Below the pieces are notes generated by a model. The model saw only the letters and a list, made by a program, of their open reading frames with translations. It searched no databases and was not told the DNA's origin. The position numbers were made by a program, and so were the translations under genes. From Salmonella enterica subsp. enterica serovar Typhimurium str. LT2 (GTDB lineage Bacteria > Pseudomonadota > Gammaproteobacteria > Enterobacterales > Enterobacteriaceae), in contig NC_003197.2 in the NCBI RefSeq assembly GCF_000006945.2, forward strand, positions 3,596,001-3,660,000: a DNA stretch of 64,000 nt. The letters are read 5' to 3'. Below, in pieces: positions 26,079-33,183 of the stretch. How positions within the stretch are numbered: position 1 is the stretch's first letter; each line of letters begins with the position of its first letter.

Positions 26079-27260
26079 ATGACTAACAGCAACCGCATCA
26101 AGCTCACATGGATCAGCTTTCTTTCCTACGCCCTGACCGGGGCGCTGGTGATTGTCACCGGGATGGTGATGGGAAATATCGCAGACTATTTTCATCTGCC
26201 CGTTTCCAGCATGAGTAACACCTTTACTTTTCTGAACGCCGGGATTTTGATCTCGATCTTCCTCAATGCGTGGCTGATGGAAATCATCCCGCTGAAAACA
26301 CAGCTACGCTTTGGTTTTATCCTGATGGTGCTGGCGGTGGCCGGGCTGATGTTCGGCCATAGCCTGGCGTTGTTCTCAGCGGCGATGTTTGTGCTGGGGC
26401 TGGTCAGCGGGATCACCATGTCGATTGGCACCTTCCTGATTACGCAACTTTATGAAGGGCGTCAGCGCGGTTCCCGACTGCTGTTTACCGACTCCTTCTT
26501 CAGCATGGCGGGGATGATTTTTCCTATGGTCGCCGCCTTCCTGCTGGCGCGTAGTATTGAGTGGTACTGGGTCTACGCCTGCATCGGCCTGGTCTACCTG
26601 GCGATTTTCATCCTGACCTTCGGCTGTGAATTTCCGGCGCTGGGTAAACATGCGCAGCACTCTCAGGCGCCTGTCGTCAAAGAAAAATGGGGCATTGGCG
26701 TACTGTTTCTGGCCGTCGCCGCGCTGTGCTATATCCTCGGTCAATTAGGCTTTATCTCCTGGGTGCCGGAATACGCCAAAGGCCTCGGCATGAGCCTGAA
26801 TGACGCCGGGGCGCTGGTGAGTGATTTCTGGATGTCCTATATGTTTGGCATGTGGGCGTTCAGCTTTATCCTGCGCTTTTTCGATCTGCAACGCATTCTG
26901 ACCGTACTGGCGGGTATGGCGGCGGTACTGATGTATCTGTTTATTACCGGCACGCAGGCGCATATGCCGTGGTTTATTCTGACGCTGGGCTTCTTCTCCA
27001 GCGCCATTTATACCTCCATCATTACGCTGGGATCGCAGCAAACGAAAGTGGCCTCGCCTAAGCTGGTTAACTTCATTCTGACCTGCGGCACCATCGGAAC
27101 AATGCTGACCTTCGTCGTCACCGGCCCGATTGTAGCGCACAGCGGCCCACAGGCGGCGTTACTCACCGCGAATGGTCTGTATGCGGTGGTCTTTGTGATG
27201 TGCTTTGCGCTCGGCTTTGTATCCCGTCATCGTCAGCATAGCGCGCCGGCTACGCATTGA
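26079..27260 (+). CDS. tsgA: MFS transporter TsgA
   Basis: The 393-residue protein has about 12 hydrophobic membrane segments and the major facilitator fold, beginning MTNSNRIKLTWISFLSYALT. TsgA of Salmonella was described as induced by growth on tellurite/selenite, hence the name; its substrate is not known. It is divergent from ppiA across the CRP site and lies just before the nir operon in the same direction, but has its own 3' REP-like sequence and is not clearly part of it. Confidence 0.94.
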   Translation: MTNSNRIKLTWISFLSYALTGALVIVTGMVMGNIADYFHLPVSSMSNTFTFLNAGILISIFLNAWLMEIIPLKTQLRFGFILMVLAVAGLMFGHSLALFSAAMFVLGLVSGITMSIGTFLITQLYEGRQRGSRLLFTDSFFSMAGMIFPMVAAFLLARSIEWYWVYACIGLVYLAIFILTFGCEFPALGKHAQHSQAPVVKEKWGIGVLFLAVAALCYILGQLGFISWVPEYAKGLGMSLNDAGALVSDFWMSYMFGMWAFSFILRFFDLQRILTVLAGMAAVLMYLFITGTQAHMPWFILTLGFFSSAIYTSIITLGSQQTKVASPKLVNFILTCGTIGTMLTFVVTGPIVAHSGPQAALLTANGLYAVVFVMCFALGFVSRHRQHSAPATH

Positions 27261-27266
27261 TAATCC

Positions 27267-27297
27267 TTGCCGGATGGCGACATCGCCCTCCGGCACT
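27267..27297. repeat. REP-like unit after tsgA
   Basis: TTGCCGGATGGCGACATCGCCCTCCGGCA is an imperfect REP dyad close to the tsgA stop. No other gene lies between tsgA and nirB. Confidence 0.6.
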
Positions 27298-27421
27298 CTA
27301 TCCCCCCTCCTGACGGGGTAGGCCTGTTGGTCTAAAAACCCCTCATTTTGTATGTTATTTGTACAAACCTGAAAAGCCTGACAATTCCGCCACTTATAAA
27401 AATCCAGACAAATCAGCCATA

Positions 27422-27437
27422 TACCCATTAAGAGGTA
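27422..27437. promoter_or_regulatory. NarL/NarP 7-2-7 site upstream of nirB
   Basis: TACCCAT-TA-AGAGGTA is an inverted pair of the heptamer TACYYMT with 2-bp spacing, the arrangement bound by phosphorylated NarL and NarP. It is 28 bp upstream of the FNR site (centre to centre), which puts it at about -69.5, as in E. coli nirB, where nitrate and nitrite activate the promoter. Confidence 0.85.
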
Positions 27438-27450
27438 TATAAAGGTGAAT

Positions 27451-27464
27451 TTGATTTACATCAA
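27451..27464. promoter_or_regulatory. FNR site of the nirB promoter
   Basis: TTGAT-TTAC-ATCAA is a perfect FNR operator. With the site centred at -41.5 the start would be near 27499 and the -10 TAAGGT at 27486-27491 fits. This is a class II FNR promoter, active without oxygen. The nirB ATG is about 24 nt farther. Confidence 0.92.
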
Positions 27465-27522
27465 TAAGCGGGGTTGCTGAATCGTTAAGGTAGGCGGTAA
27501 TAGAAAAGAAATCGAGGCAAAA

Positions 27523-30066
27523 ATGAGCAAAGTCAGACTCGCTATTATCGGTAATGGTATGGTCGGCCACCGCTTTATTGAGGATCTCCTTGATAAATCC
27601 GACGCTAGCCTGTTCGACATTACCGTGTTCTGTGAAGAACCCCGTAAAGCCTATGACCGTGTCCACCTGTCATCCTACTTCTCTCACCACACCGCGGAAG
27701 AGCTCTCTCTGGTGCGTGAAGGATTTTACGAGAAGCACGGCGTAAAGGTACTGGTTGGCGAACGCGCAATTACCATTAACCGTCAGGAGAAAGTGATTCA
27801 CTCCAGCGCGGGTCGTACCGTTTATTATGACAAGCTGATCATGGCGACCGGTTCCTATCCGTGGATCCCGCCGATTAAAGGCTCCGAAACCCAGGATTGC
27901 TTCGTTTACCGTACCATTGAAGACCTCAACGCTATCGAAGCCTGCGCCCGTCGCAGCAAGCGCGGGGCGGTGGTCGGCGGCGGTCTGCTGGGGCTGGAAG
28001 CCGCTGGCGCGCTGAAAAACCTCGGCGTGGAAACGCACGTCATTGAATTTGCGCCAATGCTGATGGCAGAACAGCTCGATCAGATGGGCGGCGAGCAGCT
28101 ACGTCGCAAGATCGAAAGCATGGGCGTGCGTGTACACACCAGTAAAAACACGCAAGAGATTGTTCAGCAGGGTAACGAAGCGCGTAAGACTATGCGTTTT
28201 GCCGACGGCAGCGAGCTGGAAGTCGATTTCATCGTCTTCTCTACCGGTATTCGCCCCCGCGACAAGCTGGCTACCCAGTGCGGTCTGGCCGTCGCGCAGC
28301 GCGGCGGGATCGTGATTAACGACACCTGCCAGACGTCCGACCCGGATATCTACGCTATCGGCGAGTGCGCCAGTTGGAACAACCGCGTTTACGGTCTGGT
28401 CGCACCAGGCTATAAAATGGCCCAGGTCGCCGTTGACCACATCCTCGGCAGTGAAAACGCCTTTGAAGGGGCGGATCTCAGCGCCAAGCTGAAGCTGCTG
28501 GGCGTGGACGTCGGCGGCATCGGCGACGCGCATGGCCGCACGCCGGGCGCGCGTAGTTACGTTTACCTCGATGAAAGCAAAGAAGTCTACAAACGTCTAA
28601 TTGTCAGCGAAGATAACAAAACGCTGCTCGGCGCAGTACTGGTCGGCGACACCAGCGATTACGGCAATTTGCTGCAACTGGTACTGAACGCCATCGAACT
28701 GCCGGAAAACCCGGATTCGCTGATCCTGCCGTCGCACGCGGGCAGTGGTAAACCCGCTATCGGCGTGGATAAACTGCCGGACAGCGCGCAGATCTGCTCC
28801 TGCTTCGATGTGACTAAAGGCGATCTGATCGCCGCTATCAATAAAGGCTGCCATACCGTGGCGGCGCTGAAAGCGGAAACCAAAGCCGGAACCGGCTGCG
28901 GCGGCTGCATCCCGCTGGTGACGCAGGTACTGAACGCCGAACTGGCGAAACAGGGTATTGAAGTCAACAACAACCTGTGCGAGCACTTTGCTTATTCTCG
29001 TCAGGAACTGTTCCACTTAATCCGCGTGGAAGGTATCAAAACCTTTGAAGAACTGCTGGCGAAACACGGTAAAGGCTACGGCTGCGAAGTGTGTAAGCCG
29101 ACCGTCGGTTCGCTGCTGGCGTCGTGCTGGAACGAATACATCCTCAAGCCGCAGCACACGCCGCTACAGGATACTAACGATAACTTCCTAGCGAATATCC
29201 AGAAAGACGGTACTTACTCGGTGATCCCGCGCTCGGCGGGCGGCGAAATCACCCCGGAAGGTCTGGTGGCCGTGGGTCGTATCGCCCGCGAGTTTAACCT
29301 CTATACCAAAATCACCGGTTCTCAGCGTATCGGCCTGTTTGGCGCGCAAAAAGACGATCTGCCGGAAATCTGGCGTCAGTTGATTGAAGCCGGTTTCGAA
29401 ACCGGTCACGCGTATGCCAAAGCGCTGCGGATGGCGAAAACCTGCGTCGGCAGCACCTGGTGCCGCTACGGCGTGGGCGACAGCGTCGGTTTCGGCGTGG
29501 AGCTGGAAAACCGCTACAAAGGCATTCGTACCCCGCACAAAATGAAATTCGGCGTCTCCGGCTGTACCCGTGAATGTGCGGAAGCGCAGGGCAAAGATGT
29601 GGGTATCATCGCCACGGAGAAAGGCTGGAACCTGTACGTCTGCGGTAACGGCGGGATGAAACCGCGTCATGCGGATCTGCTGGCAGCCGATCTCGATCGC
29701 GACACGCTGATCAAGTACCTCGACCGCTTTATGATGTTCTACATCCGTACTGCCGACAAACTGACCCGTACCGCGCCGTGGCTGGATAATCTGGAAGGCG
29801 GCATCGAGTACCTGAAATCGGTCATCATCGACGATAAGCTGGGCCTGAACGAACATCTGGAAGAAGAGATGGCGCGCCTGCGCGCAGCGGTGGTCTGCGA
29901 GTGGACAGAAACCGTTAACACCCCATCCGCACAGGTTCGCTTTAAGCACTTTATCAACAGCGACAAACGCGACCCGAACGTCCAGGTTGTGCCTGAACGT
30001 GAACAGCATCGTCCGGCCACGCCGTATGAACGTATCCCGGTCACTCTGGTGGAGGAAAACGCATGA
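27523..30066 (+). CDS. nirB: NADH-dependent nitrite reductase large subunit
   Basis: The 847-residue cytoplasmic enzyme reduces nitrite to ammonia with NADH during anaerobic growth, detoxifying nitrite made by nitrate respiration. An N-terminal FAD/NADH oxidoreductase part (GNGMVGHRF near residue 10, GGGLLGLEAA near 150) is followed by a BFD-like [2Fe-2S] domain with ICSC and CGGC. The C-terminal sirohaem/[4Fe-4S] half has the pattern C-x5-C in CVGSTWC and C-x3-C in GCTRECAEA. Its stop overlaps the nirD start (ATGA). The sirohaem is made by CysG, the last gene of this cluster. Confidence 0.98.
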   Translation: MSKVRLAIIGNGMVGHRFIEDLLDKSDASLFDITVFCEEPRKAYDRVHLSSYFSHHTAEELSLVREGFYEKHGVKVLVGERAITINRQEKVIHSSAGRTVYYDKLIMATGSYPWIPPIKGSETQDCFVYRTIEDLNAIEACARRSKRGAVVGGGLLGLEAAGALKNLGVETHVIEFAPMLMAEQLDQMGGEQLRRKIESMGVRVHTSKNTQEIVQQGNEARKTMRFADGSELEVDFIVFSTGIRPRDKLATQCGLAVAQRGGIVINDTCQTSDPDIYAIGECASWNNRVYGLVAPGYKMAQVAVDHILGSENAFEGADLSAKLKLLGVDVGGIGDAHGRTPGARSYVYLDESKEVYKRLIVSEDNKTLLGAVLVGDTSDYGNLLQLVLNAIELPENPDSLILPSHAGSGKPAIGVDKLPDSAQICSCFDVTKGDLIAAINKGCHTVAALKAETKAGTGCGGCIPLVTQVLNAELAKQGIEVNNNLCEHFAYSRQELFHLIRVEGIKTFEELLAKHGKGYGCEVCKPTVGSLLASCWNEYILKPQHTPLQDTNDNFLANIQKDGTYSVIPRSAGGEITPEGLVAVGRIAREFNLYTKITGSQRIGLFGAQKDDLPEIWRQLIEAGFETGHAYAKALRMAKTCVGSTWCRYGVGDSVGFGVELENRYKGIRTPHKMKFGVSGCTRECAEAQGKDVGIIATEKGWNLYVCGNGGMKPRHADLLAADLDRDTLIKYLDRFMMFYIRTADKLTRTAPWLDNLEGGIEYLKSVIIDDKLGLNEHLEEEMARLRAAVVCEWTETVNTPSAQVRFKHFINSDKRDPNVQVVPEREQHRPATPYERIPVTLVEENA

Positions 30067-30389
30067 GTCAGTGGCAAAACATCTGCAAAATCGATGACAT
30101 CCTGCCGGGAACCGGCGTCTGCGCGCTGTCAGGCGGCGAGCAGGTGGCAATTTTCCGTCCTTACCATAGCGATCAGGTGTTTGCGATCAGCAACATCGAC
30201 CCGTTCTTTGAGGCCAGTGTGCTGTCTCGTGGGCTGATTGCGGAACACCAGGGCGAACTGTGGGTCGCCAGCCCGTTGAAAAAGCAGCGCTTCCGCCTGA
30301 GCGATGGTTTATGCATGGAAGATGAGCAGTTTTCTGTGAAACATTACGACGCGCGGGTAAAAGACGGCGTGGTGCAGTTGCGCGGTTAA
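30063..30389 (+). CDS. nirD: Nitrite reductase small subunit NirD
   Basis: The 108-residue partner of NirB has a Rieske-like fold but lacks the CxH and CxxH cluster ligands, as in E. coli NirD, so it probably has a structural role. It starts MSQWQNICKIDDILPGTG within the nirB stop, so both subunits are made together. A strong hairpin terminator follows the stop (30398-30424), separating it from nirC. Confidence 0.96.
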   Translation: MSQWQNICKIDDILPGTGVCALSGGEQVAIFRPYHSDQVFAISNIDPFFEASVLSRGLIAEHQGELWVASPLKKQRFRLSDGLCMEDEQFSVKHYDARVKDGVVQLRG

Positions 30390-30397
30390 TTATTTTT

Positions 30398-30424
30398 GGG
30401 AGGCGCAACGCCTCCCCTTTTTTG
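30398..30424 (+). terminator. Intrinsic terminator between nirD and nirC
   Basis: GGGAGGCG (30398-30405) and CGCCTCCC (30409-30416) form an 8-bp stem with a 3-nt loop, followed by CTTTTTTG. It is a good intrinsic terminator placed inside the nirBD-nirC-cysG series. Confidence 0.85.
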
Positions 30425-30469
30425 TATTTTTTTTCATTTTAATTGTTATCACAAAATCATTTGTACTGC

Positions 30470-30650
30470 ATCGCGGCGGCAACTGAGCAACAAATTCGTC
30501 AGGAACGAATTTGAACAGCCGCTGGCTGCCTTCGGTGAGGGACAAGGATGTCCCTCATTAATCCCCAGGAGCATAGTTCACTATGTGACTGGGGTGAGCG
30601 AGGGCAGCCAACAAAGAGGCAGTGCAAAGGATGAAGTGAGAAAAGGATAA
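30470..30650. repeat. ERIC (IRU) element upstream of nirC, with extra hairpins
   Basis: The core AATCCCCAGGAGCATAG...CTATGTGACTGGGGTGAGCG and the following GGCAGCCAAC match ERIC closely. The left part has two further perfect hairpins: CAAATTCGT/ACGAATTTG (30491-30499 and 30505-30513) and GAGGGACA/TGTCCCTC near 30537-30556, so this copy is longer than that at 10200. It ends just before the nirC ribosome-binding site. Confidence 0.82.
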
Positions 30651-30654
30651 TCAA

Positions 30655-31464
30655 ATGTTTACAGACACTATCAATAAGTGTGCGGCTAACGCTGCGCGCA
30701 TCGCACGCCTGTCGGCGAATAATCCGCTCGGCTTCTGGGTCAGTTCGGCAATGGCCGGGGCTTATGTCGGTCTCGGCATCATTCTTATTTTCACCCTCGG
30801 CAATCTGCTCGACCCGTCCGTACGTCCTCTGGTGATGGGAGCCACCTTCGGTATCGCCTTAACGCTGGTCATCATCGCCGGTTCCGAACTGTTTACCGGC
30901 CACACCATGTTCCTGACGCTGGGCGTCAAAGCAGGCACCATCAGCCACGGTCAAATGTGGGCTATCCTGCCGCAAACCTGGCTCGGCAACCTGGTCGGTT
31001 CCGTGTTTGTCGCCCTGCTTTACAGCTGGGGCGGCGGCAGTTTATTGCCGGTCGATACCAGCATCGTTCACTCAGTCGCGCTGGCGAAAACCACCGCGCC
31101 CGCCACGGTACTGTTCTTCAAAGGCGCGCTGTGTAACTGGCTGGTTTGTCTGGCAATCTGGATGGCAATCCGCACCGAAGGCACGGCAAAATTTCTTGCT
31201 ATCTGGTGGTGTCTGCTGGCGTTTATCGCTTCCGGCTACGAGCACTCCGTCGCGAATATGACGCTGTTCGCCCTCTCCTGGTTTGGTCATCACAGCGACG
31301 CCTATACCCTGGCCGGAATTGGTCATAACCTGTTGTGGGTGACACTCGGTAATACTTTGTCCGGTGTCGTATTCATGGGATTGGGTTATTGGTATGCTAC
31401 GCCAAAATCGGAGCGTCCGGCTCCGGCAAAAATCAATCAGCCAGAGGCTGCTGCCAATAATTAA
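30655..31464 (+). CDS. nirC: Nitrite channel/transporter NirC (FNT family)
   Basis: The 269-residue protein has six hydrophobic segments and is the NirC member of the formate-nitrite transporter family, a pentameric channel for nitrite (and proton coupling) in the inner membrane. In Salmonella NirC has also been linked to survival in macrophages. The start MFTDTINKCAANAARIARL follows the site GAAAAGGAT. The 265-nt gap from nirD holds a terminator and an ERIC element, so its expression may be partly separate from nirBD. Confidence 0.97.
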   Translation: MFTDTINKCAANAARIARLSANNPLGFWVSSAMAGAYVGLGIILIFTLGNLLDPSVRPLVMGATFGIALTLVIIAGSELFTGHTMFLTLGVKAGTISHGQMWAILPQTWLGNLVGSVFVALLYSWGGGSLLPVDTSIVHSVALAKTTAPATVLFFKGALCNWLVCLAIWMAIRTEGTAKFLAIWWCLLAFIASGYEHSVANMTLFALSWFGHHSDAYTLAGIGHNLLWVTLGNTLSGVVFMGLGYWYATPKSERPAPAKINQPEAAANN

Positions 31465-31475
31465 GGGGTAATGTC

Positions 31476-32849
31476 GTGGACCATTTGCCTATATTTTGTC
31501 AATTACGCGACCGCGACTGTCTGATCGTCGGCGGTGGCGATGTCGCAGAACGCAAAGCACGGTTACTGCTGGAAGCAGGCGCACGTTTAACGGTCAATGC
31601 GCTAACCTTTATTCCACAGTTCACCGTATGGGCAAATGAAGGCATGTTGACTCTGGTTGAGGGACCGTTCGACGAAACGCTTCTCGACTCGTGTTGGCTG
31701 GCGATCGCGGCCACTGACGACGATACCGTCAACCAGCGCGTCAGCGACGCGGCGGAGTCACGCCGTATCTTTTGCAACGTGGTGGATGCGCCGAAAGCCG
31801 CCAGCTTTATCATGCCCTCCATTATTGACCGCTCGCCGCTGATGGTCGCCGTCTCCTCGGGCGGCACCTCCCCGGTGCTGGCGCGTCTGCTGCGCGAGAA
31901 ACTGGAATCGCTGCTGCCGCAGCATCTGGGGCAGGTCGCGCGCTATGCCGGGCAACTCCGCGCCCGAGTGAAAAAGCAGTTTGCCACGATGGGCGAGCGT
32001 CGTCGCTTCTGGGAAAAATTTTTCGTCAATGACCGGCTGGCGCAGTCGCTGGCGAATGCCGATGAGAAAGCGGTTAACGCGACAACCGAACGCCTGTTTA
32101 GCGAACCGCTGGATCACCGTGGCGAAGTCGTGCTGGTCGGCGCCGGGCCGGGCGATGCCGGACTGCTGACGCTGAAAGGGTTACAACAAATCCAACAGGC
32201 GGATATCGTGGTTTACGATCGCCTCGTCTCCGACGACATTATGAACCTGGTACGCCGCGATGCCGATCGGGTCTTTGTGGGGAAACGCGCGGGTTACCAC
32301 TGCGTCCCACAGGAGGAAATCAACCAGATCCTGCTGCGTGAAGCGCAAAAAGGTAAACGCGTGGTACGCCTGAAAGGCGGCGATCCCTTTATCTTTGGTC
32401 GCGGCGGCGAAGAGCTGGAAACGCTGTGTCATGCCGGTATTCCTTTCTCGGTAGTGCCGGGGATTACCGCGGCTTCCGGCTGCTCCGCCTACTCCGGTAT
32501 TCCGCTAACTCATCGCGATTACGCCCAGAGCGTACGTCTGGTCACGGGTCACCTGAAAACCGGCGGCGAGCTGGACTGGGAAAACCTGGCGGCAGAAAAA
32601 CAGACGCTGGTGTTCTACATGGGGCTGAATCAGGCAGCGACTATCCAGGAAAAACTGATCGCATTCGGTATGCAGGCCGATATGCCGGTTGCGCTGGTAG
32701 AAAACGGTACCTCCGTGAAGCAACGCGTCGTCCACGGTGTGCTGACGCAGCTCGGTGAATTAGCGCAACAGGTTGAAAGCCCGGCGCTGATTATCGTTGG
32801 TCGCGTGGTAGCCTTACGCGATAAATTAAATTGGTTCTCTAATCATTAA
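31476..32849 (+). CDS. cysG: Sirohaem synthase CysG (trifunctional)
   Basis: The 457-residue enzyme converts uroporphyrinogen III to sirohaem, the cofactor of NirB and of sulfite reductase. The N-terminal CysGB part (NAD-dependent dehydrogenase and ferrochelatase) has the loop DRDCLIVGGGDVAERKA, the active-site Asp104 and the phosphorylated Ser128 in VAVSSGGTSP. The C-terminal SUMT methyltransferase domain begins with VLVGAGPGDAGLLTLKG near residue 220. The start is GTG at 31476 (MDHLPIFCQL) behind AAGGGGTA, 11 nt after nirC. An out-of-frame ATG lies 5 nt before it. Confidence 0.98.
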   Translation: MDHLPIFCQLRDRDCLIVGGGDVAERKARLLLEAGARLTVNALTFIPQFTVWANEGMLTLVEGPFDETLLDSCWLAIAATDDDTVNQRVSDAAESRRIFCNVVDAPKAASFIMPSIIDRSPLMVAVSSGGTSPVLARLLREKLESLLPQHLGQVARYAGQLRARVKKQFATMGERRRFWEKFFVNDRLAQSLANADEKAVNATTERLFSEPLDHRGEVVLVGAGPGDAGLLTLKGLQQIQQADIVVYDRLVSDDIMNLVRRDADRVFVGKRAGYHCVPQEEINQILLREAQKGKRVVRLKGGDPFIFGRGGEELETLCHAGIPFSVVPGITAASGCSAYSGIPLTHRDYAQSVRLVTGHLKTGGELDWENLAAEKQTLVFYMGLNQAATIQEKLIAFGMQADMPVALVENGTSVKQRVVHGVLTQLGELAQQVESPALIIVGRVVALRDKLNWFSNH

Positions 32850-32865
32850 TTAAAATAACGCCCTG

Positions 32866-32895
32866 TTATTCAGGGCTTTATTTTACAACTACTCG
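32866..32895 (+). terminator. Probable terminator after cysG
   Basis: GCCCTG and CAGGGC (32870-32875, 32881-32886) form a short stem followed by TTTATTTT. The stem is only 6 bp, so it is moderate in strength. Confidence 0.65.
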
Positions 32896-33183
32896 TAATC
32901 TCAAATTATTTTTACTTAAAAGTGAATTAAGAAACTAACTTTAAATACACCGGACAAATTTAAATAATAATTCTGCCTAAAAACCCTTTTACTCGTCAAA
33001 TTCACCTCTTATTCATTCATACAATAAATAACACCGTTAAGCACTCAATTTGACCTGACCTGGTTATCGGGTGATAAAATAAACACTAAAGCATAATTTT
33101 TCTTCTGGCCATTTCATCATTGCCTGTACCGCTCTCTGCATATGTTTAGTACGCAAGGAAAATATTAATTAAGGATGAACCCT
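32896..33183 (+). promoter_or_regulatory. AT-rich region upstream of bigA with candidate promoter
   Basis: With the 46 nt before it, this is a 334-nt stretch without a gene between cysG and bigA. It is distinctly AT-rich compared with both sides, typical of H-NS-bound horizontally acquired DNA. A candidate sigma-70 promoter is TTGACC (33050-33055) with GATAAA (33073-33078) at 17 nt or TAAAAT at 19 nt. No regulator site was recognised with confidence. The ribosome-binding site AAGGA is at 33171-33175. Confidence 0.45.

Noticed and set aside
27523..32849. nirBDC-cysG as a recent acquisition
   Set aside because: Gene order, promoter sites and protein sequences match the common enterobacterial operon; only the ERIC element is notable.
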